Shown here: piece by piece, positions 8,658-18,500 of the stretch
Layout of the letters: each line of letters starts with the position of its first letter
Numbering within the stretch: position 1 is the first letter of the stretch
NCBI GenBank assembly: GCA_029251405.1
Contig: JAQXDK010000045.1
Location: 1 to 54,682 of the forward strand
Reading direction: 5' to 3'
Length of the DNA stretch: 54,682 nucleotides
From: Flavobacteriales bacterium
GTDB taxonomy: Bacteria; Bacteroidota; Bacteroidia; Flavobacteriales_D; Parvicellaceae
Made by a program: the position numbers and the translations under genes
Notes under the pieces: generated by a model
Told to the model about the DNA's origin: nothing
Databases searched by the model: none
The model's input: only the letters and a program-made list of their open reading frames with translations

Positions 8658-9681
8658 CGTACTTCCAAACACCGACATTAAGGTTAGCAAAATATGTCTA
8701 GGCACCATGACCTATGGACGTCAAAACAGCGAAGACGATGGACATCAACAATTGAATTACGCCTTAGAAAAAGGCGTTAATTTTATAGATACTGCTGAAA
8801 TGTATCCAGTTCCTGCAGAAGCTACTAGATACGGAAATACTGAAAGAATAATCGGCTCTTGGATTAAAAAATCTGGTAAAAGAAATGATATCGTTTTAGC
8901 TACTAAAATTGCAGGACCAGGAGACTACACCAAGCATATACGAACCACAGGCTTTTCAGAAAGTGCTCTAAATGAAGCAGTAGAAAATAGTTTAAAACGG
9001 TTACAGACCGATTTTATAGATTTGTACCAATTACATTGGCCAGATAGAAACACCAATAAATTTGGAGTTAGAGGTTTTAAACCCATGACTAACGAGAAAT
9101 GGGAAGATAATTTTAAAGAAGTTCTTCATTCCTTAAACAAAATCATGAAATCTGGGAAAATTAGACACATTGGGCTCTCCAACGAAAACCCCTGGGGAAT
9201 GATGCGATTTTTAGAAGAATCAAAAAATGATCTTCCAAGAATGATTACGATTCAAAACCCGTATTCACTTTTGAACAGACAATTTGAAGTTGGAAATGCT
9301 GAAGTTTCCATTAGAGAAAATGTTGGTCTACTCGCCTATTCACCACTTGGCTGCGGGGTTCTTTCTGGAAAATATATTCAGAAAAAAGATAAAGAAAATA
9401 GCAGGTTAAATTTATTCAAAAGGTTTGTCAGGTACAGCAGCAACCAGAGCACTGAAGCAACGAAAATGTATTTAGAAATTGCTCAAAGAAATGATATTTC
9501 ACTTACTAAAATGGCACTTGCATTTATCAACCAACAGCCATTTGTTACCAGTAATATTATCGGGGCAACCAATCTATCACAGCTTCAAGAGAACATTGAT
9601 TCAGTAGATGTAGAACTGAGTACTGATGTTTTAAAAGAAATAGATAGCGTTCACGAAACTATACCAGACCCCGCAACTTAA
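8644..9681 (+). CDS. Aldo/keto reductase, Tas-like
   Basis: 345 residues, the usual length for Tas-type aldo/keto reductases (NADP(H)-dependent TIM-barrel enzymes). The catalytic tetrad can be placed at Asp49 and Tyr54 (FIDTAEMYP), Lys88 (LATKIAG) and His131 (YQLHWPD). The C-terminal cofactor-binding stretch has SNIIGATNLSQLQENI. The substrate cannot be told from sequence. Two adjacent ATGs (8644 and 8647) are possible starts; both lie inside the end of the DAHP synthase gene, so translation is probably coupled. Confidence 0.88.
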   Translation: MMKYNVLPNTDIKVSKICLGTMTYGRQNSEDDGHQQLNYALEKGVNFIDTAEMYPVPAEATRYGNTERIIGSWIKKSGKRNDIVLATKIAGPGDYTKHIRTTGFSESALNEAVENSLKRLQTDFIDLYQLHWPDRNTNKFGVRGFKPMTNEKWEDNFKEVLHSLNKIMKSGKIRHIGLSNENPWGMMRFLEESKNDLPRMITIQNPYSLLNRQFEVGNAEVSIRENVGLLAYSPLGCGVLSGKYIQKKDKENSRLNLFKRFVRYSSNQSTEATKMYLEIAQRNDISLTKMALAFINQQPFVTSNIIGATNLSQLQENIDSVDVELSTDVLKEIDSVHETIPDPAT

Positions 9682-9693
9682 TATCAAAACTTT

Positions 9694-9722
9694 TTGTTAG
9701 TTGAAAAATTAGTTTACTTTCG
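9694..9722 (+). promoter_or_regulatory. Promoter of the MarC-family gene
   Basis: TTG at 9694-9696 and TACTTTCG (TAnnTTYG) at 9715-9722, 18 bp apart, ending 15 bp before the ATG at 9738. Confidence 0.5.
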
Positions 9723-9737
9723 CGGAAAATTTTAATA

Positions 9738-10313
9738 ATGGAATTCAATATTAAAGATATTCTAACAATTTTTATGGTATTATTTGCTGTCATTGACATT
9801 ATTGGTAACATTCCCATAATTATTGATTTAAGACAAAAAGTTGGACAAATACAAAGTGAGAAAGCCAGTCTAATTGCAGGAATTATTTTAATAGTTTTTT
9901 TATTTATAGGTGAACAATTACTAAGTATAATAGGAATTGATGTCCATTCATTTGCCATAGCAGGATCGCTTATTATATTTTTTATTGCCCTGGAAATGAT
10001 ATTAGGTATCAAAATTTATAAAGACGAGAAAAACCCATTAAATGCTACAGTTTTCCCTTTAGCTTTTCCCTTAATTGCTGGACCTGGTAGTCTTACCACC
10101 CTGCTTTCCCTAAAAGCCGCTTACAGTAACACAAATATTATAATCGCAATATTTATTAATATGTTATTTATTTACATAGTTCTTAAGGGGTTCAATAAAA
10201 TAGAAAAAATTATTGGTGAAAATGGTATTGGTATTATTAGGAAAATTTTCGGAGTAGTTCTTCTAGCCATTTCCATTAAATTATTTACGAGTAATATTAA
10301 ATTTCTTCTGTAA
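9738..10313 (+). CDS. MarC-family integral membrane protein
   Basis: 191 residues, close to the family norm of about 200-220, with about six hydrophobic helices. Family marks include the N-terminal FMVLFAVIDIIGNIPI, the central FPLAFPLIAGPGSLTTLLS, and a C-terminal helix ending IRKIFGVVLLAISIKLF. MarC proteins are inner-membrane proteins of uncertain transport function; the historical link to multiple antibiotic resistance was not upheld. The gene has its own promoter and stands alone. Confidence 0.88.
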   Translation: MEFNIKDILTIFMVLFAVIDIIGNIPIIIDLRQKVGQIQSEKASLIAGIILIVFLFIGEQLLSIIGIDVHSFAIAGSLIIFFIALEMILGIKIYKDEKNPLNATVFPLAFPLIAGPGSLTTLLSLKAAYSNTNIIIAIFINMLFIYIVLKGFNKIEKIIGENGIGIIRKIFGVVLLAISIKLFTSNIKFLL

Positions 10314-10397
10314 AAACTTCTTTTATTAATATTTTTTATCTTTTTTAATATATATTTTTGGAATAATTCTTGTACTTTTATAGTAAACAAAATTGCT

Positions 10398-11180
10398 ATG
10401 AAAACATTTAAATTACTGACTTACACATTTATTTTTTCTATTCTTTTCACCTCCTGCGCCATTGTAAGACCGGGTGAAGTAGGTGTTAGAAAATTTTTAG
10501 GAAGACTACGAGGAAATGTCATAAATCCAGGACCTGCATTTATCAATCCCTTTACAACTTCTTTAATTATTATACCTACAAGAACTGTAAACAGAGAGGT
10601 GAAACTAAATTTACCTTCTAAGGAAGGATTAAATGTAAACGCAGAAATTTCTATTCTCTACCACGTAAAACAAGAAAAGACTATTGATATTATAAACGAA
10701 GTTGGAGTTAATTTTGAAAGAGTTTTAATACTTAGCACCTTCAGATCTGCAGCTGCTGATGTTTGTGCCAAATTTTTTGCAAAAGATATGCATTCTGGTA
10801 AGAGAGCTGAAATTGAGTCAGAAATAAAAGTAAAGATGATTAAGCTATTAGAAAATAGAGGTTTTGTTATTGAAGCAGTACTTCTAAAAAGTATATCGCT
10901 TCCTTCTGGGCTGTATGCAGCTATTGAAGCAAAATTAAGAGCAGAACAACAAGCGCAGCAAATGGAATTTGTTTTACAGAGAGAAAAGAAAGAGGCGGAC
11001 AGAAAGCGAATTGAGGCCGAAGGTATAAGAGACGCTCAAAGAATTATTAAAGAGGGTATCACACAAGGGAATATTGAATGGCGAAGTTTGGAAGTGCTAA
11101 AAGAAATTGCTACTTCTCCAAATGCAAAACTGATATTAACAGACGGTAAAACACCTGTATTAATTAATGGCGACGATTAA
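10398..11180 (+). CDS. SPFH/prohibitin-domain lipoprotein
   Basis: 260 residues. The N-terminus [20 protein letters not shown] is a signal peptide ending in a lipobox (LFTSC, Cys20), so the mature protein should be lipid-anchored and face the periplasm. The SPFH domain follows at once ([41 protein letters not shown]) to about residue 165. The charged helical stretch typical of prohibitins and stomatins ([27 protein letters not shown]) covers about 175-225. SPFH proteins form membrane-bound ring or cage assemblies. A lipid anchor instead of an N-terminal transmembrane helix is less usual. First gene of a run of four; its stop overlaps the AIM24-like gene by one base. Confidence 0.88.
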   Translation: MKTFKLLTYTFIFSILFTSCAIVRPGEVGVRKFLGRLRGNVINPGPAFINPFTTSLIIIPTRTVNREVKLNLPSKEGLNVNAEISILYHVKQEKTIDIINEVGVNFERVLILSTFRSAAADVCAKFFAKDMHSGKRAEIESEIKVKMIKLLENRGFVIEAVLLKSISLPSGLYAAIEAKLRAEQQAQQMEFVLQREKKEADRKRIEAEGIRDAQRIIKEGITQGNIEWRSLEVLKEIATSPNAKLILTDGKTPVLINGDD

Positions 11181-11974
11181 TGGATTCTCACGTAATTGAT
11201 TATAAAATACATGGTGACGACCTGCAAACAGTTGCGATTGAACTCGATCCTAATGAAACTGTAATTGCTGAAGCTGGCTCCATGAACTGGATGGATGGTG
11301 GAATTTCATTTGAAGCGAAAATGGGAGATGGTTCCGAAGTAAATAGCAGTTTTATGAACAAGCTATTTAGCGTTGGAAAAAGAGTTTTAACTGGTGAATC
11401 TATATTTTTAACTCATTTTACAAATATTGGAAGTGGGAAAAAAGAAGTAGCTTTTGCAGCCCCTTACCCAGGTTCCATTATTCCTATCGATTTAAAAGAG
11501 GTTAACGGAGAAATACTTTGTCAAAAAGATGCTTTTTTATGTGCTGCAATGGGAACTAATGTGTCTATTGCCTTTAATAAACGAATTGGAGCTGGTTTTT
11601 TTGGTGGTGAAGGATTTATTCTTCAAAAACTTAGAGGAAATGGATTGGCTTTTCTTCATGCCGGCGGTACGGTAGTTAAGAAAGAATTAAATAACGAGAC
11701 CCTTCTTATAGATACTGGTTGCATTGTTGCTTTTACTAATAATCTAGACTATAATATAGAAAAAGCGGGGAATTTAAAATCCATGATTTTTGGTGGCGAA
11801 GGACTTTTTCTAGCTACAGTTAAAGGTACTGGAACAGTATATCTTCAAAGTTTACCTTTTTCTAGAATGGCAGATAGAATACTTCAAAATGCACCCAAAA
11901 TGGGAGGCAAATCTAAAGGAGAAGGCTCAGTTTTAGGGGGATTGGGTAGAATGATCGACGGAGATAATTTTTAA
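11180..11974 (+). CDS. AIM24 / TIGR00266-family protein
   Basis: 264 residues. [20 protein letters not shown], a later [20 protein letters not shown], and [10 protein letters not shown] are marks of the AIM24 family (TRAP-like beta-sandwich fold). No signal peptide or membrane segment is visible. In yeast, Aim24 is a mitochondrial inner-membrane protein linked to cristae organisation; bacterial members have no settled role. The start ATG shares its A with the preceding TAA stop (TAATG), a sign of coupled translation with the SPFH gene. Confidence 0.88.
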   Translation: MDSHVIDYKIHGDDLQTVAIELDPNETVIAEAGSMNWMDGGISFEAKMGDGSEVNSSFMNKLFSVGKRVLTGESIFLTHFTNIGSGKKEVAFAAPYPGSIIPIDLKEVNGEILCQKDAFLCAAMGTNVSIAFNKRIGAGFFGGEGFILQKLRGNGLAFLHAGGTVVKKELNNETLLIDTGCIVAFTNNLDYNIEKAGNLKSMIFGGEGLFLATVKGTGTVYLQSLPFSRMADRILQNAPKMGGKSKGEGSVLGGLGRMIDGDNF

Positions 11975-11980
11975 TCATTT

Positions 11981-12991
11981 TTGGATTCACTTACTCAAAT
12001 TGTACTAGGAGCATCGGTTGGGGAAGCAGTTTTAGGAAAGAAAATTGGTAATAAAGCTATTTTGTGGGGAGCAATAGCTGGAACCCTTCCTGATTTAGAT
12101 GTTTTACTTAGATATTTTACAGACGAAATATCAGCCACTCAAATGCATAGAGGTTTTTCACACTCTATTGTTTTTGCTATTTTAATAGCTCCTGTTTTAG
12201 GATGGATTGCCAAAAAAATACATTTTAAAATAAAACATGTATCGTTTAGAGATTGGACCAAGCTCTTTTTTTGGACTACTGTTACCCACCCATTATTAGA
12301 TGCACATACAACATGGGGCACACAGTTTTTCTGGCCATTCGATTACCGTTTAGCGTACCAAAATATTTTTGTAGTTGATCCCATATATACCTTACCCTTT
12401 CTTGGATTTTTAATAGCAGCGATGAGATTAAAAAGAGAAAACCCCAAGAGATCTAAATTGAATAAAATAGGACTTTCTTTAAGTACTTCATACCTAATAC
12501 TTACCTTAATATTTAAATGGATCTCTTTTAAGGAATTTAAAAAAGGATTACAAAATCAAAACATAGAATATGTTGAAATGGATACCAAACCGGCTCCCTT
12601 AAACTCAATACTTTGGTCGTCATTAATCGAAACTGACAACGGTTATAGAACTGCTTACTATTCTCTTTTCGACCAGCACGAAATAAGTTATTCTAAAGAG
12701 TTTGAAAAAAACCACCAATTAATAGATCCTTATTTAGATCAAGAAGTTGTTCAACAACTTATCGATATTTCGGCTGGATGGTATAGAATAGAAGAAAGAA
12801 ATGGGAAATTACTTTTTTGGGACTTAAGATTTGGGCAAATGGGTATGGATGTAAACAAAGCTTCGTTTTTATGGTATTACGAACTTAATATTGATGAAAC
12901 TGGAAACGTGACAGCCATTAAAAGACAACCACCAATTAAAAATTTCGAAATGGTTTTCCAAGAGCTTATTCATAGAATTAAAGGCAACTAA
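11981..12991 (+). CDS. YdjM/DUF457-type membrane-bound metal-dependent hydrolase (TTG start)
   Basis: 336 residues. It opens with LTQIVLGASVGEAVLGKK, followed by GTLPDLDVLLRY, MHRGFSHSIVFAI and THPLLDAHTTWGTQFFWPF, whose His and Asp residues are the conserved putative metal ligands of the DUF457/YdjM family. About five hydrophobic segments lie in the first 180 residues; the C-terminal half is soluble. The only sensible start is TTG at 11981, because no upstream ATG exists in frame and the next downstream ATG would remove the family N-terminus. It is six bases from the AIM24-like gene and 11 from the Crp-like gene, in one transcription unit. Confidence 0.82.
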   Translation: MDSLTQIVLGASVGEAVLGKKIGNKAILWGAIAGTLPDLDVLLRYFTDEISATQMHRGFSHSIVFAILIAPVLGWIAKKIHFKIKHVSFRDWTKLFFWTTVTHPLLDAHTTWGTQFFWPFDYRLAYQNIFVVDPIYTLPFLGFLIAAMRLKRENPKRSKLNKIGLSLSTSYLILTLIFKWISFKEFKKGLQNQNIEYVEMDTKPAPLNSILWSSLIETDNGYRTAYYSLFDQHEISYSKEFEKNHQLIDPYLDQEVVQQLIDISAGWYRIEERNGKLLFWDLRFGQMGMDVNKASFLWYYELNIDETGNVTAIKRQPPIKNFEMVFQELIHRIKGN

Positions 12992-13002
12992 ATCGTAACT
13001 GA

Positions 13003-13530
13003 ATGGACTTTCTCACTGAAATAATAGGTACAGATACTAAAGCAATTCACAAAAAATTTAAAAAGAAAGAAATCATTCAAAAGCAAGGTGTTGTTTCAAA
13101 AAATGCTTTTTATGTGAAAAAAGGATTGATAAGAAGTTACTCTATTGATGAAAAAGGGAAAGAACATATATTTATGTTTGGTGCGGAAGACTGGATAATA
13201 GCAGACTTAGAATCGAATGTATTTAACAAACCTACTGAGCTCTGTATTGAAACAATTGAAGATAGTGAAATAGTTATTTTCACAATAGATGACTTTAATT
13301 ATGCTGAATCGTCAAAAGAAAAACTTCAAAAAAACTCAAAATTATTGGCCAGAAGAATTGGATCTTTACAACGTAGAGTAATTCAATTAATGAGTTCTTC
13401 TGCCAAAGAGAGATATCAGATATTTTTAGAAACTTATCCTCTACTTCCAAACAGAGTGCCACAAAAAATGATAGCTTCCTATCTAGGGATTACCCCAGAA
13501 GCGCTAAGTAAAATAAGGGGAGAATCTTAA
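13003..13530 (+). CDS. Crp/Fnr-family transcriptional regulator
   Basis: 175 residues. A cyclic-nucleotide-binding-like beta-barrel covers about 15-115 (VSKNAFYVKKGLIRSYSIDE), then a dimer helix and a short HTH near the end (PQKMIASYLGITPEALSKI). The phosphate-binding cassette of true cAMP receptors (GE..L..RAA) is not seen, as is usual for the many flavobacterial Crp-like proteins, so the ligand is unknown. It is the last gene of the SPFH/AIM24/YdjM run. The intergenic palindrome at 13544-13557 may be its target, but this is only a guess. Confidence 0.85.
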   Translation: MDFLTEIIGTDTKAIHKKFKKKEIIQKQGVVSKNAFYVKKGLIRSYSIDEKGKEHIFMFGAEDWIIADLESNVFNKPTELCIETIEDSEIVIFTIDDFNYAESSKEKLQKNSKLLARRIGSLQRRVIQLMSSSAKERYQIFLETYPLLPNRVPQKMIASYLGITPEALSKIRGES

Positions 13531-13543
13531 TCAATTGCATTTC

Positions 13544-13557
13544 TTAATCTAGATTAA
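13544..13557. promoter_or_regulatory. 14-bp perfect palindrome upstream of yceI
   Basis: TTAATCTAGATTAA is a perfect palindrome in the 78-bp gap between the Crp-like and YceI genes. It is flanked by partly symmetric arms (GCATTTC at 13537-13543 and GAGATGC at 13560-13566). It sits 52 bp before the yceI ATG and fits an operator. No T-run follows, so it is unlikely to be a terminator. Confidence 0.4.
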
Positions 13558-13608
13558 TGGAGATGCACACTATTTATGTGAAATTTGTTTAAAATTTAAA
13601 TTAAAACA

Positions 13609-14175
13609 ATGAAAATCATTAAATATATTTCTGCATTGGCCTTTACATTGGTAGTTTTAGGGTTAAGTGCTCAAAACATAAACACTCAAAAGTCTTCTGT
13701 TGAATGGATTGGAAAAAAAATTGGTGGACAACACAATGGAAACATTCAACTGAAAAATGGTATGATTGATTATAAAAATAATCAAATACAATCTGGATCT
13801 TTCACCATCGATATGAATACCATAACTTGTACAGACCTAGAGGATGAAGGATATAATCAAAAACTAGTTGGACACTTAAAGTCTGATGATTTTTTTGGAG
13901 TAAACAAATACCCTACCGCGTCTTTTAAAGTAACTGAATCTTCTACATTTAAAAACGATAAAGCAAATGTTTCTGGTGATTTAACCATTAAAGGATTGAC
14001 TCAAAAAATAACTTTTGAAGTATCAAAAAATAAAAATGTTTTTACAGCTACTTTAGATATTGACAGATCGAAGCACAATGTAAAATATGGCTCCAATTCA
14101 TTTTTTGATAGTCTAGGAGATGCTGCAATAGACGATATCTTCAATTTAAAAATTAAATTAATAACTAACAACTAG
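13609..14175 (+). CDS. YceI-family periplasmic lipid-binding protein
   Basis: 188 residues with a signal peptide (MKIIKYISALAFTLVVLGLS, cut near residue 22 before QNINTQ) and a full YceI lipocalin-like domain: SSVEWIGKKIGGQHNGNI at the start, HLKSDDFFGVNKYPTASFKV in the middle, and GDLTIKGLTQKITFEV. The family binds long isoprenoid or fatty lipids in the periplasm. The stop is followed, after one codon and in the same frame, by the CDGSH mini-gene. Confidence 0.9.
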   Translation: MKIIKYISALAFTLVVLGLSAQNINTQKSSVEWIGKKIGGQHNGNIQLKNGMIDYKNNQIQSGSFTIDMNTITCTDLEDEGYNQKLVGHLKSDDFFGVNKYPTASFKVTESSTFKNDKANVSGDLTIKGLTQKITFEVSKNKNVFTATLDIDRSKHNVKYGSNSFFDSLGDAAIDDIFNLKIKLITNN

Positions 14176-14178
14176 TAT

Positions 14179-14262
14179 ATGAACACTGACCGACCTAAAT
14201 GTGGATGCGGGAATACTGCAGATCCTGATGGATTTTGCGACGGATCTCACGCTAACAAGTAA
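14179..14262 (+). CDS. 27-residue CDGSH iron-sulfur mini-protein
   Basis: A short ORF (ATG at 14179, TAA at 14260-14262) encodes 27 residues containing KCGCGNTADPDGFCDGSH. The ligand set of CDGSH [2Fe-2S] proteins is present: Cys8, Cys10, Cys20 and His24 with DGS between. Spacing differs from the canonical motif: nine rather than eight residues separate Cys10 and Cys20, and the conserved Pro sits four residues before Cys20 instead of two. The ORF is in the same reading frame as yceI, separated only by the yceI TAG and a TAT codon, and a strong terminator follows at once, so it is probably the last gene of the yceI transcript. The complete motif in so short a frame makes chance unlikely. Confidence 0.75.
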   Translation: MNTDRPKCGCGNTADPDGFCDGSHANK

Positions 14263-14265
14263 ATT

Positions 14266-14288
14266 AAAGCCCCTCGGGGCTTTTTTTG
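14266..14288 (+). terminator. Rho-independent terminator after yceI/CDGSH
   Basis: GC-rich stem AAAGCCCC / GGGGCTTT (14266-14273 and 14276-14283) followed by T residues to 14287. It begins four bases after the CDGSH stop codon. Confidence 0.9.
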
Positions 14289-14364
14289 ATCATTACCAGA
14301 TTTACAGCTGTAAAAGGTTGTTCCTTTGTTTTAATTTTTTAACATCTTATTAAACATTATAAAT

Positions 14365-14372
14365 TATCTTTG
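14365..14372 (+). promoter_or_regulatory. -7 box of the RND efflux operon
   Basis: TATCTTTG matches TAnnTTTG and ends 14 bp before the ATG at 14387. No good TTG was found at the expected -33 distance. Confidence 0.45.
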
Positions 14373-14386
14373 TACGATTTTAAAAA

Positions 14387-15541
14387 ATGAAAGCAAGAAA
14401 GTTTATTGTATTTATAATTCTATTATTAGTAATAGGATTATTATTTATGGTTGGAAGCCTCAGCTACCAATCCGGCGTCAGTTATGGAGAAGCACATGCT
14501 GAAGAAATCAGATCTTCACAGATTAAAGATGTTAGTCCAGTACTTACAGAGAAATTTGCAAATATTCAGAAAGTAAAAAACGAATCTCATCCAGTAACTG
14601 TTGCAGGATCTGGAAGAGTTTTACCAGGAACAATTATTAATATATCCACTGAAGTTCAAGGAGTTTTAAACAGTCCTATTTCACTAAAGAAAGGCACTAC
14701 CTTTTCCAAGGGGAATTTATTATTTAAGATTAGAGATATTGATGCAAAATTAATGTTGGCTGCTAGAAAAAGTGGTTACTTAAGTCTTTGGACATCTGTC
14801 CTACCCGACTTGGCCACAGACCACTCCGATAATTACGATAAATGGTATACTTTTTTTAATTCCATTACAGTTGACCAACCTCTTGAAGATTTCCCTTCTT
14901 TTTCCTCAGCTAGAGAAAAAAACTTTATAATTTCCAGAAATCTACTAGCAGAATACCTAAATATTAAAAGCGACGAATACAAACTAACCAAATACAACCA
15001 AATCGCCCCATTTAATGGATCTATTGTTGAATCTTACAGCGATCAAGGAGCTATTGTTAATCCTGGAAGTCCAGTGATACAAGTCATGAGAAATGATAAA
15101 CTAGAAATTGAAATTCCAGTTCCAGTTAAGTACATGCAAAAAATTAAAGTGGGCAGTAAAGTAACTCTAAGTGAAAATAATGTGGAATTTGAGGGCATAG
15201 TTTTAAGAAAAGGTAATTTTATAAACGCCAACACTCAAAGTGTACCAGTATATGTAAAACCTGATGGCAATCATCCCTTGTATTATGGAATGTATGTGCA
15301 GGCCGTAATGGAGTTCGAAGATTCAGAGCTAGTAAGTAGAATTCCAAGAAAAGCCGTTTTTGGTAAAAATAAAATCTATGCATTTAATTTAGATAGCACC
15401 ATAACGGAATTAGAAATAAATGTACGTTCAAGTGACGATAAATATTACTACGTTGATAATTTGAGAGATTCTCTTTTATTTGTCTCTCAACCACTTATTA
15501 ATGCAAAACTGGACACGAAACTAACACCCGTTTTTCAATAA
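14387..15541 (+). CDS. RND efflux periplasmic adaptor (membrane-fusion protein)
   Basis: 384 residues. An N-terminal membrane anchor (about 5-27) is followed by the HlyD/biotin-lipoyl-like halves: GTIINISTEVQGVLNSP near 83 and APFNGSIVESYSDQGAIVNPG near 207, with the expected hairpin between them and a beta-barrel after. Such adaptors bridge the inner-membrane RND pump and the TolC channel. It is one base from the pump gene and is the first gene of a three-gene efflux operon with its own -7 box. Confidence 0.9.
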   Translation: MKARKFIVFIILLLVIGLLFMVGSLSYQSGVSYGEAHAEEIRSSQIKDVSPVLTEKFANIQKVKNESHPVTVAGSGRVLPGTIINISTEVQGVLNSPISLKKGTTFSKGNLLFKIRDIDAKLMLAARKSGYLSLWTSVLPDLATDHSDNYDKWYTFFNSITVDQPLEDFPSFSSAREKNFIISRNLLAEYLNIKSDEYKLTKYNQIAPFNGSIVESYSDQGAIVNPGSPVIQVMRNDKLEIEIPVPVKYMQKIKVGSKVTLSENNVEFEGIVLRKGNFINANTQSVPVYVKPDGNHPLYYGMYVQAVMEFEDSELVSRIPRKAVFGKNKIYAFNLDSTITELEINVRSSDDKYYYVDNLRDSLLFVSQPLINAKLDTKLTPVFQ

Positions 15542-15542
15542 C

Positions 15543-18500
15543 ATGAAAAAACTTATTGCCTATTTTATCAAATTTCCAATTTGGGCTAATGCACTAATCG
15601 TAATTACTGGAATTGCTGGTGTTTTAAGTTTATTGATGATGCCCAAATCATTTTTTCCAGAGATGAATCCCAATAGGGTATTTATAACAGTTGCTTACCC
15701 GGGAGCATCTCCAAAAGAAGTTGAAGAAGGTATTACTACTAAAATTGAAGAATCACTAAATGGTATTCAGGGAGTTAAAGAAATTACATCAAAATCCTCC
15801 GAAAATCTGTCAAATATAACTGTAACAGGTGTTGAAGGTATTGACGTAGATAAAATGCTACAGGATGTGAAAAACTCTGTTGATGGAATTAGTCAGTTTC
15901 CATCAGGAGCTGAGAGACCGCTAGTATTTGCTCAAACTTCAAGAGGAATGGGAGGTCTTTCTAATGTAGTTGGGTTTTACTCTCTCTACGGAACAGATGA
16001 TTTGTGGGAATTAAAAAAAATAGCTGAAAAAGTAGAACAAGACTTACTATCCTCCAAGGAAATAAGCCAAATTGATGTGGTTGGATACCCACCTGTTATC
16101 ATCGCAGTAGATATTCGAGAAAATGATTTGCTAAAATACGGCCTCAGCTTTAACTACATATCAAATGTTATTAAATCTAGCAACATCGACCTTTCTGGAG
16201 GAAGCGTTAAAACAGACGACGAGGAAATAATTATTCGATCCATGAACAGATCAACAGATCCTGAAAAAGTTAAAGAAACTGTAATTTTTGCGCAACCAAA
16301 TGGAGATTTAATTAAGCTAAAGGATATTGCAGATGTAAAACTTGACTTTTCAGAAATACCTCTTAAAAATTATGTCAATGGTAAAAGAGGAGTCAGTTTT
16401 ATTGTGAAAAAAACTACGGATGAAGACTTGGATAAAATTGCTTCTGAAATGACAAATTACATTGAAGACTTCAATAAAAAACAAGAAAACTTTCAAATGA
16501 GGTCTTTATTTCAGTTTGCAGATTTATTAGACCAAAGGATTGACACCTTAAGTTATAACCTTGTCATTGGATTGTTTTTAGTTTGTTTTGTTTTGGGCTT
16601 GTTTTTAAGCCTTCGACTTTCTTTATGGGTTGCTTTTGGAATCCCGTTTTCTTTTATTGGGATGATTTCTTTTGGTATCATGTATGGAATGACTATCAAT
16701 ATGATTTCATTATTCGGAATGATACTAGTAGTAGGGATTTTAGTTGACGACGGAATTGTTATTGCAGAAAATATATATGCGCACTTTGAAAGAGGTAAAT
16801 CCCCAATGAAAGCTGCACTAGATGGTACAACAGAAGTTATGAATGCCGTTTTTACATCTGTGTTAACTACTGTATTTGCATTTTCAACATTGCTATTTGT
16901 TGGAGGAGAAATGGAAATGATGCAAGAAATGGCTTTTAGCGTAATAGCCTGCTTGTTATTTTCTTTAGTTGAAGCTTTTTTAATTCTTCCATCCCACTTA
17001 GCAAGTAAGAAAATACTTAATCGTAACAATAAAAAGAATGGAAAACTAAGACATAAACTTGAAAAAGGAGTAAATATTGTTAGAGATAGTTATGGGAATT
17101 TATTAGAAAAAATACTTAAAAGACATCGTCTTCATGTATGGGGACCAATGGGATTTATTGGATTAGTAATTTTACTTTTTAATTTCGGATTTATTAGATG
17201 GACTTTTTTTCCAAGTATTCCCTTTGATAGTATCCTTGTAGAATTCACGTATCAACCGGGTGAAAGAGAAACAAGAACAGAAAAATTCCTATGGTATTGT
17301 GACTCTATAGTAGATGATTACAATAAGGAATTAATGACAAGATACAACGATACCATAATTACCTACAAAGCCATCAGTGTAGGAAGTACTGAAAATTTAG
17401 GGGAAGTTGGATCGCATGTTGGGTCTGTTAGAATATCTGTAAAGGAAAATGAACACATTTCTACCATAGACATGTCTAACGAATTGAAAAAGAAATTCCC
17501 AAAAGATTCAACCAGATTTTTAGAAAAATTTACGGTTGGTGGTCAGCAAAGATTTGGTAAAGCTGTATCTATTTCGCTTCAAAGTGAAAATGGAGATGAC
17601 TTACAAAACGCTGCCAATTGGATGAAAGATCAACTAGGAAGTTTTCCAGAAGTTAAGAATGTTTTAGACAACAGTGGAATTGGAAATAGAGAGCTTCATT
17701 TAGAATTAAAAAATAAAGCCTATCTACTTGGATTGAATGAGTTGACAATTTCAAATCAAATTAGACAAGGTTTTTTCGGACAAGAAGTACAGAGGCTAAT
17801 TAAAGGAAGAGACGAGGTTAAAATTTGGTTGCGATATCCTTTAAAAGACAGAAATTCTGTTGGAGATATTGAAAATACAAGAATTAAAACTGAAAATGGT
17901 CAGGAGTTTCCTTTAAGAGAGTTAGCAGATTACTCCATTAAAAGAGGTAAAATTAAAATCAACCATATTGACGGTAAAAAAGAAGTTAGAGTAGATGCAT
18001 CACTAACAGACGCAGAACTTTCTGGACAAGTAAACTCACAGATAAAAAAAGAAATTTTACCTAAAATGTCGGAGCTTTTTCCCAACGTTGACTTCCAAAT
18101 TAAAGGCCAAGCAGAAAGAGCAGCAGATTCAGGTATGAGGCTAGGTATTGCATTTTTAATTAGTATTATATTAATCATGGTTACCATTTCTTTAAACTTT
18201 AAATCTTTCTATCAAAGTAGACTTATCCTAATGGTTGTTCCAGTTGGAATTTTTAGTGCCTTGCTAGGACATGGAATTGTTGGAAAACCTTTTTCCACTT
18301 TAAGTGTTTGGGGAGTAGTTGCTTTAGTAGGCATTTTAGTTAACGATGCGGTTGTAATGCTGGACCAGTACAACAAAAACTTAGCATTGGGTATGGGCAT
18401 GAAAGAAGCTGTCTTAAAAGCAGGGAAATCTAGGTTTAGAGCCATTATTTTAACTACCATTACGACTGTTGCTGGTCTTTACCCATTAATTTTAGAAGAA

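Noticed and set aside
16553-17029. 158-residue ORF antisense to the RND pump gene
   Set aside because: Shadow of the membrane-helix region of the pump; no recognisable domain.
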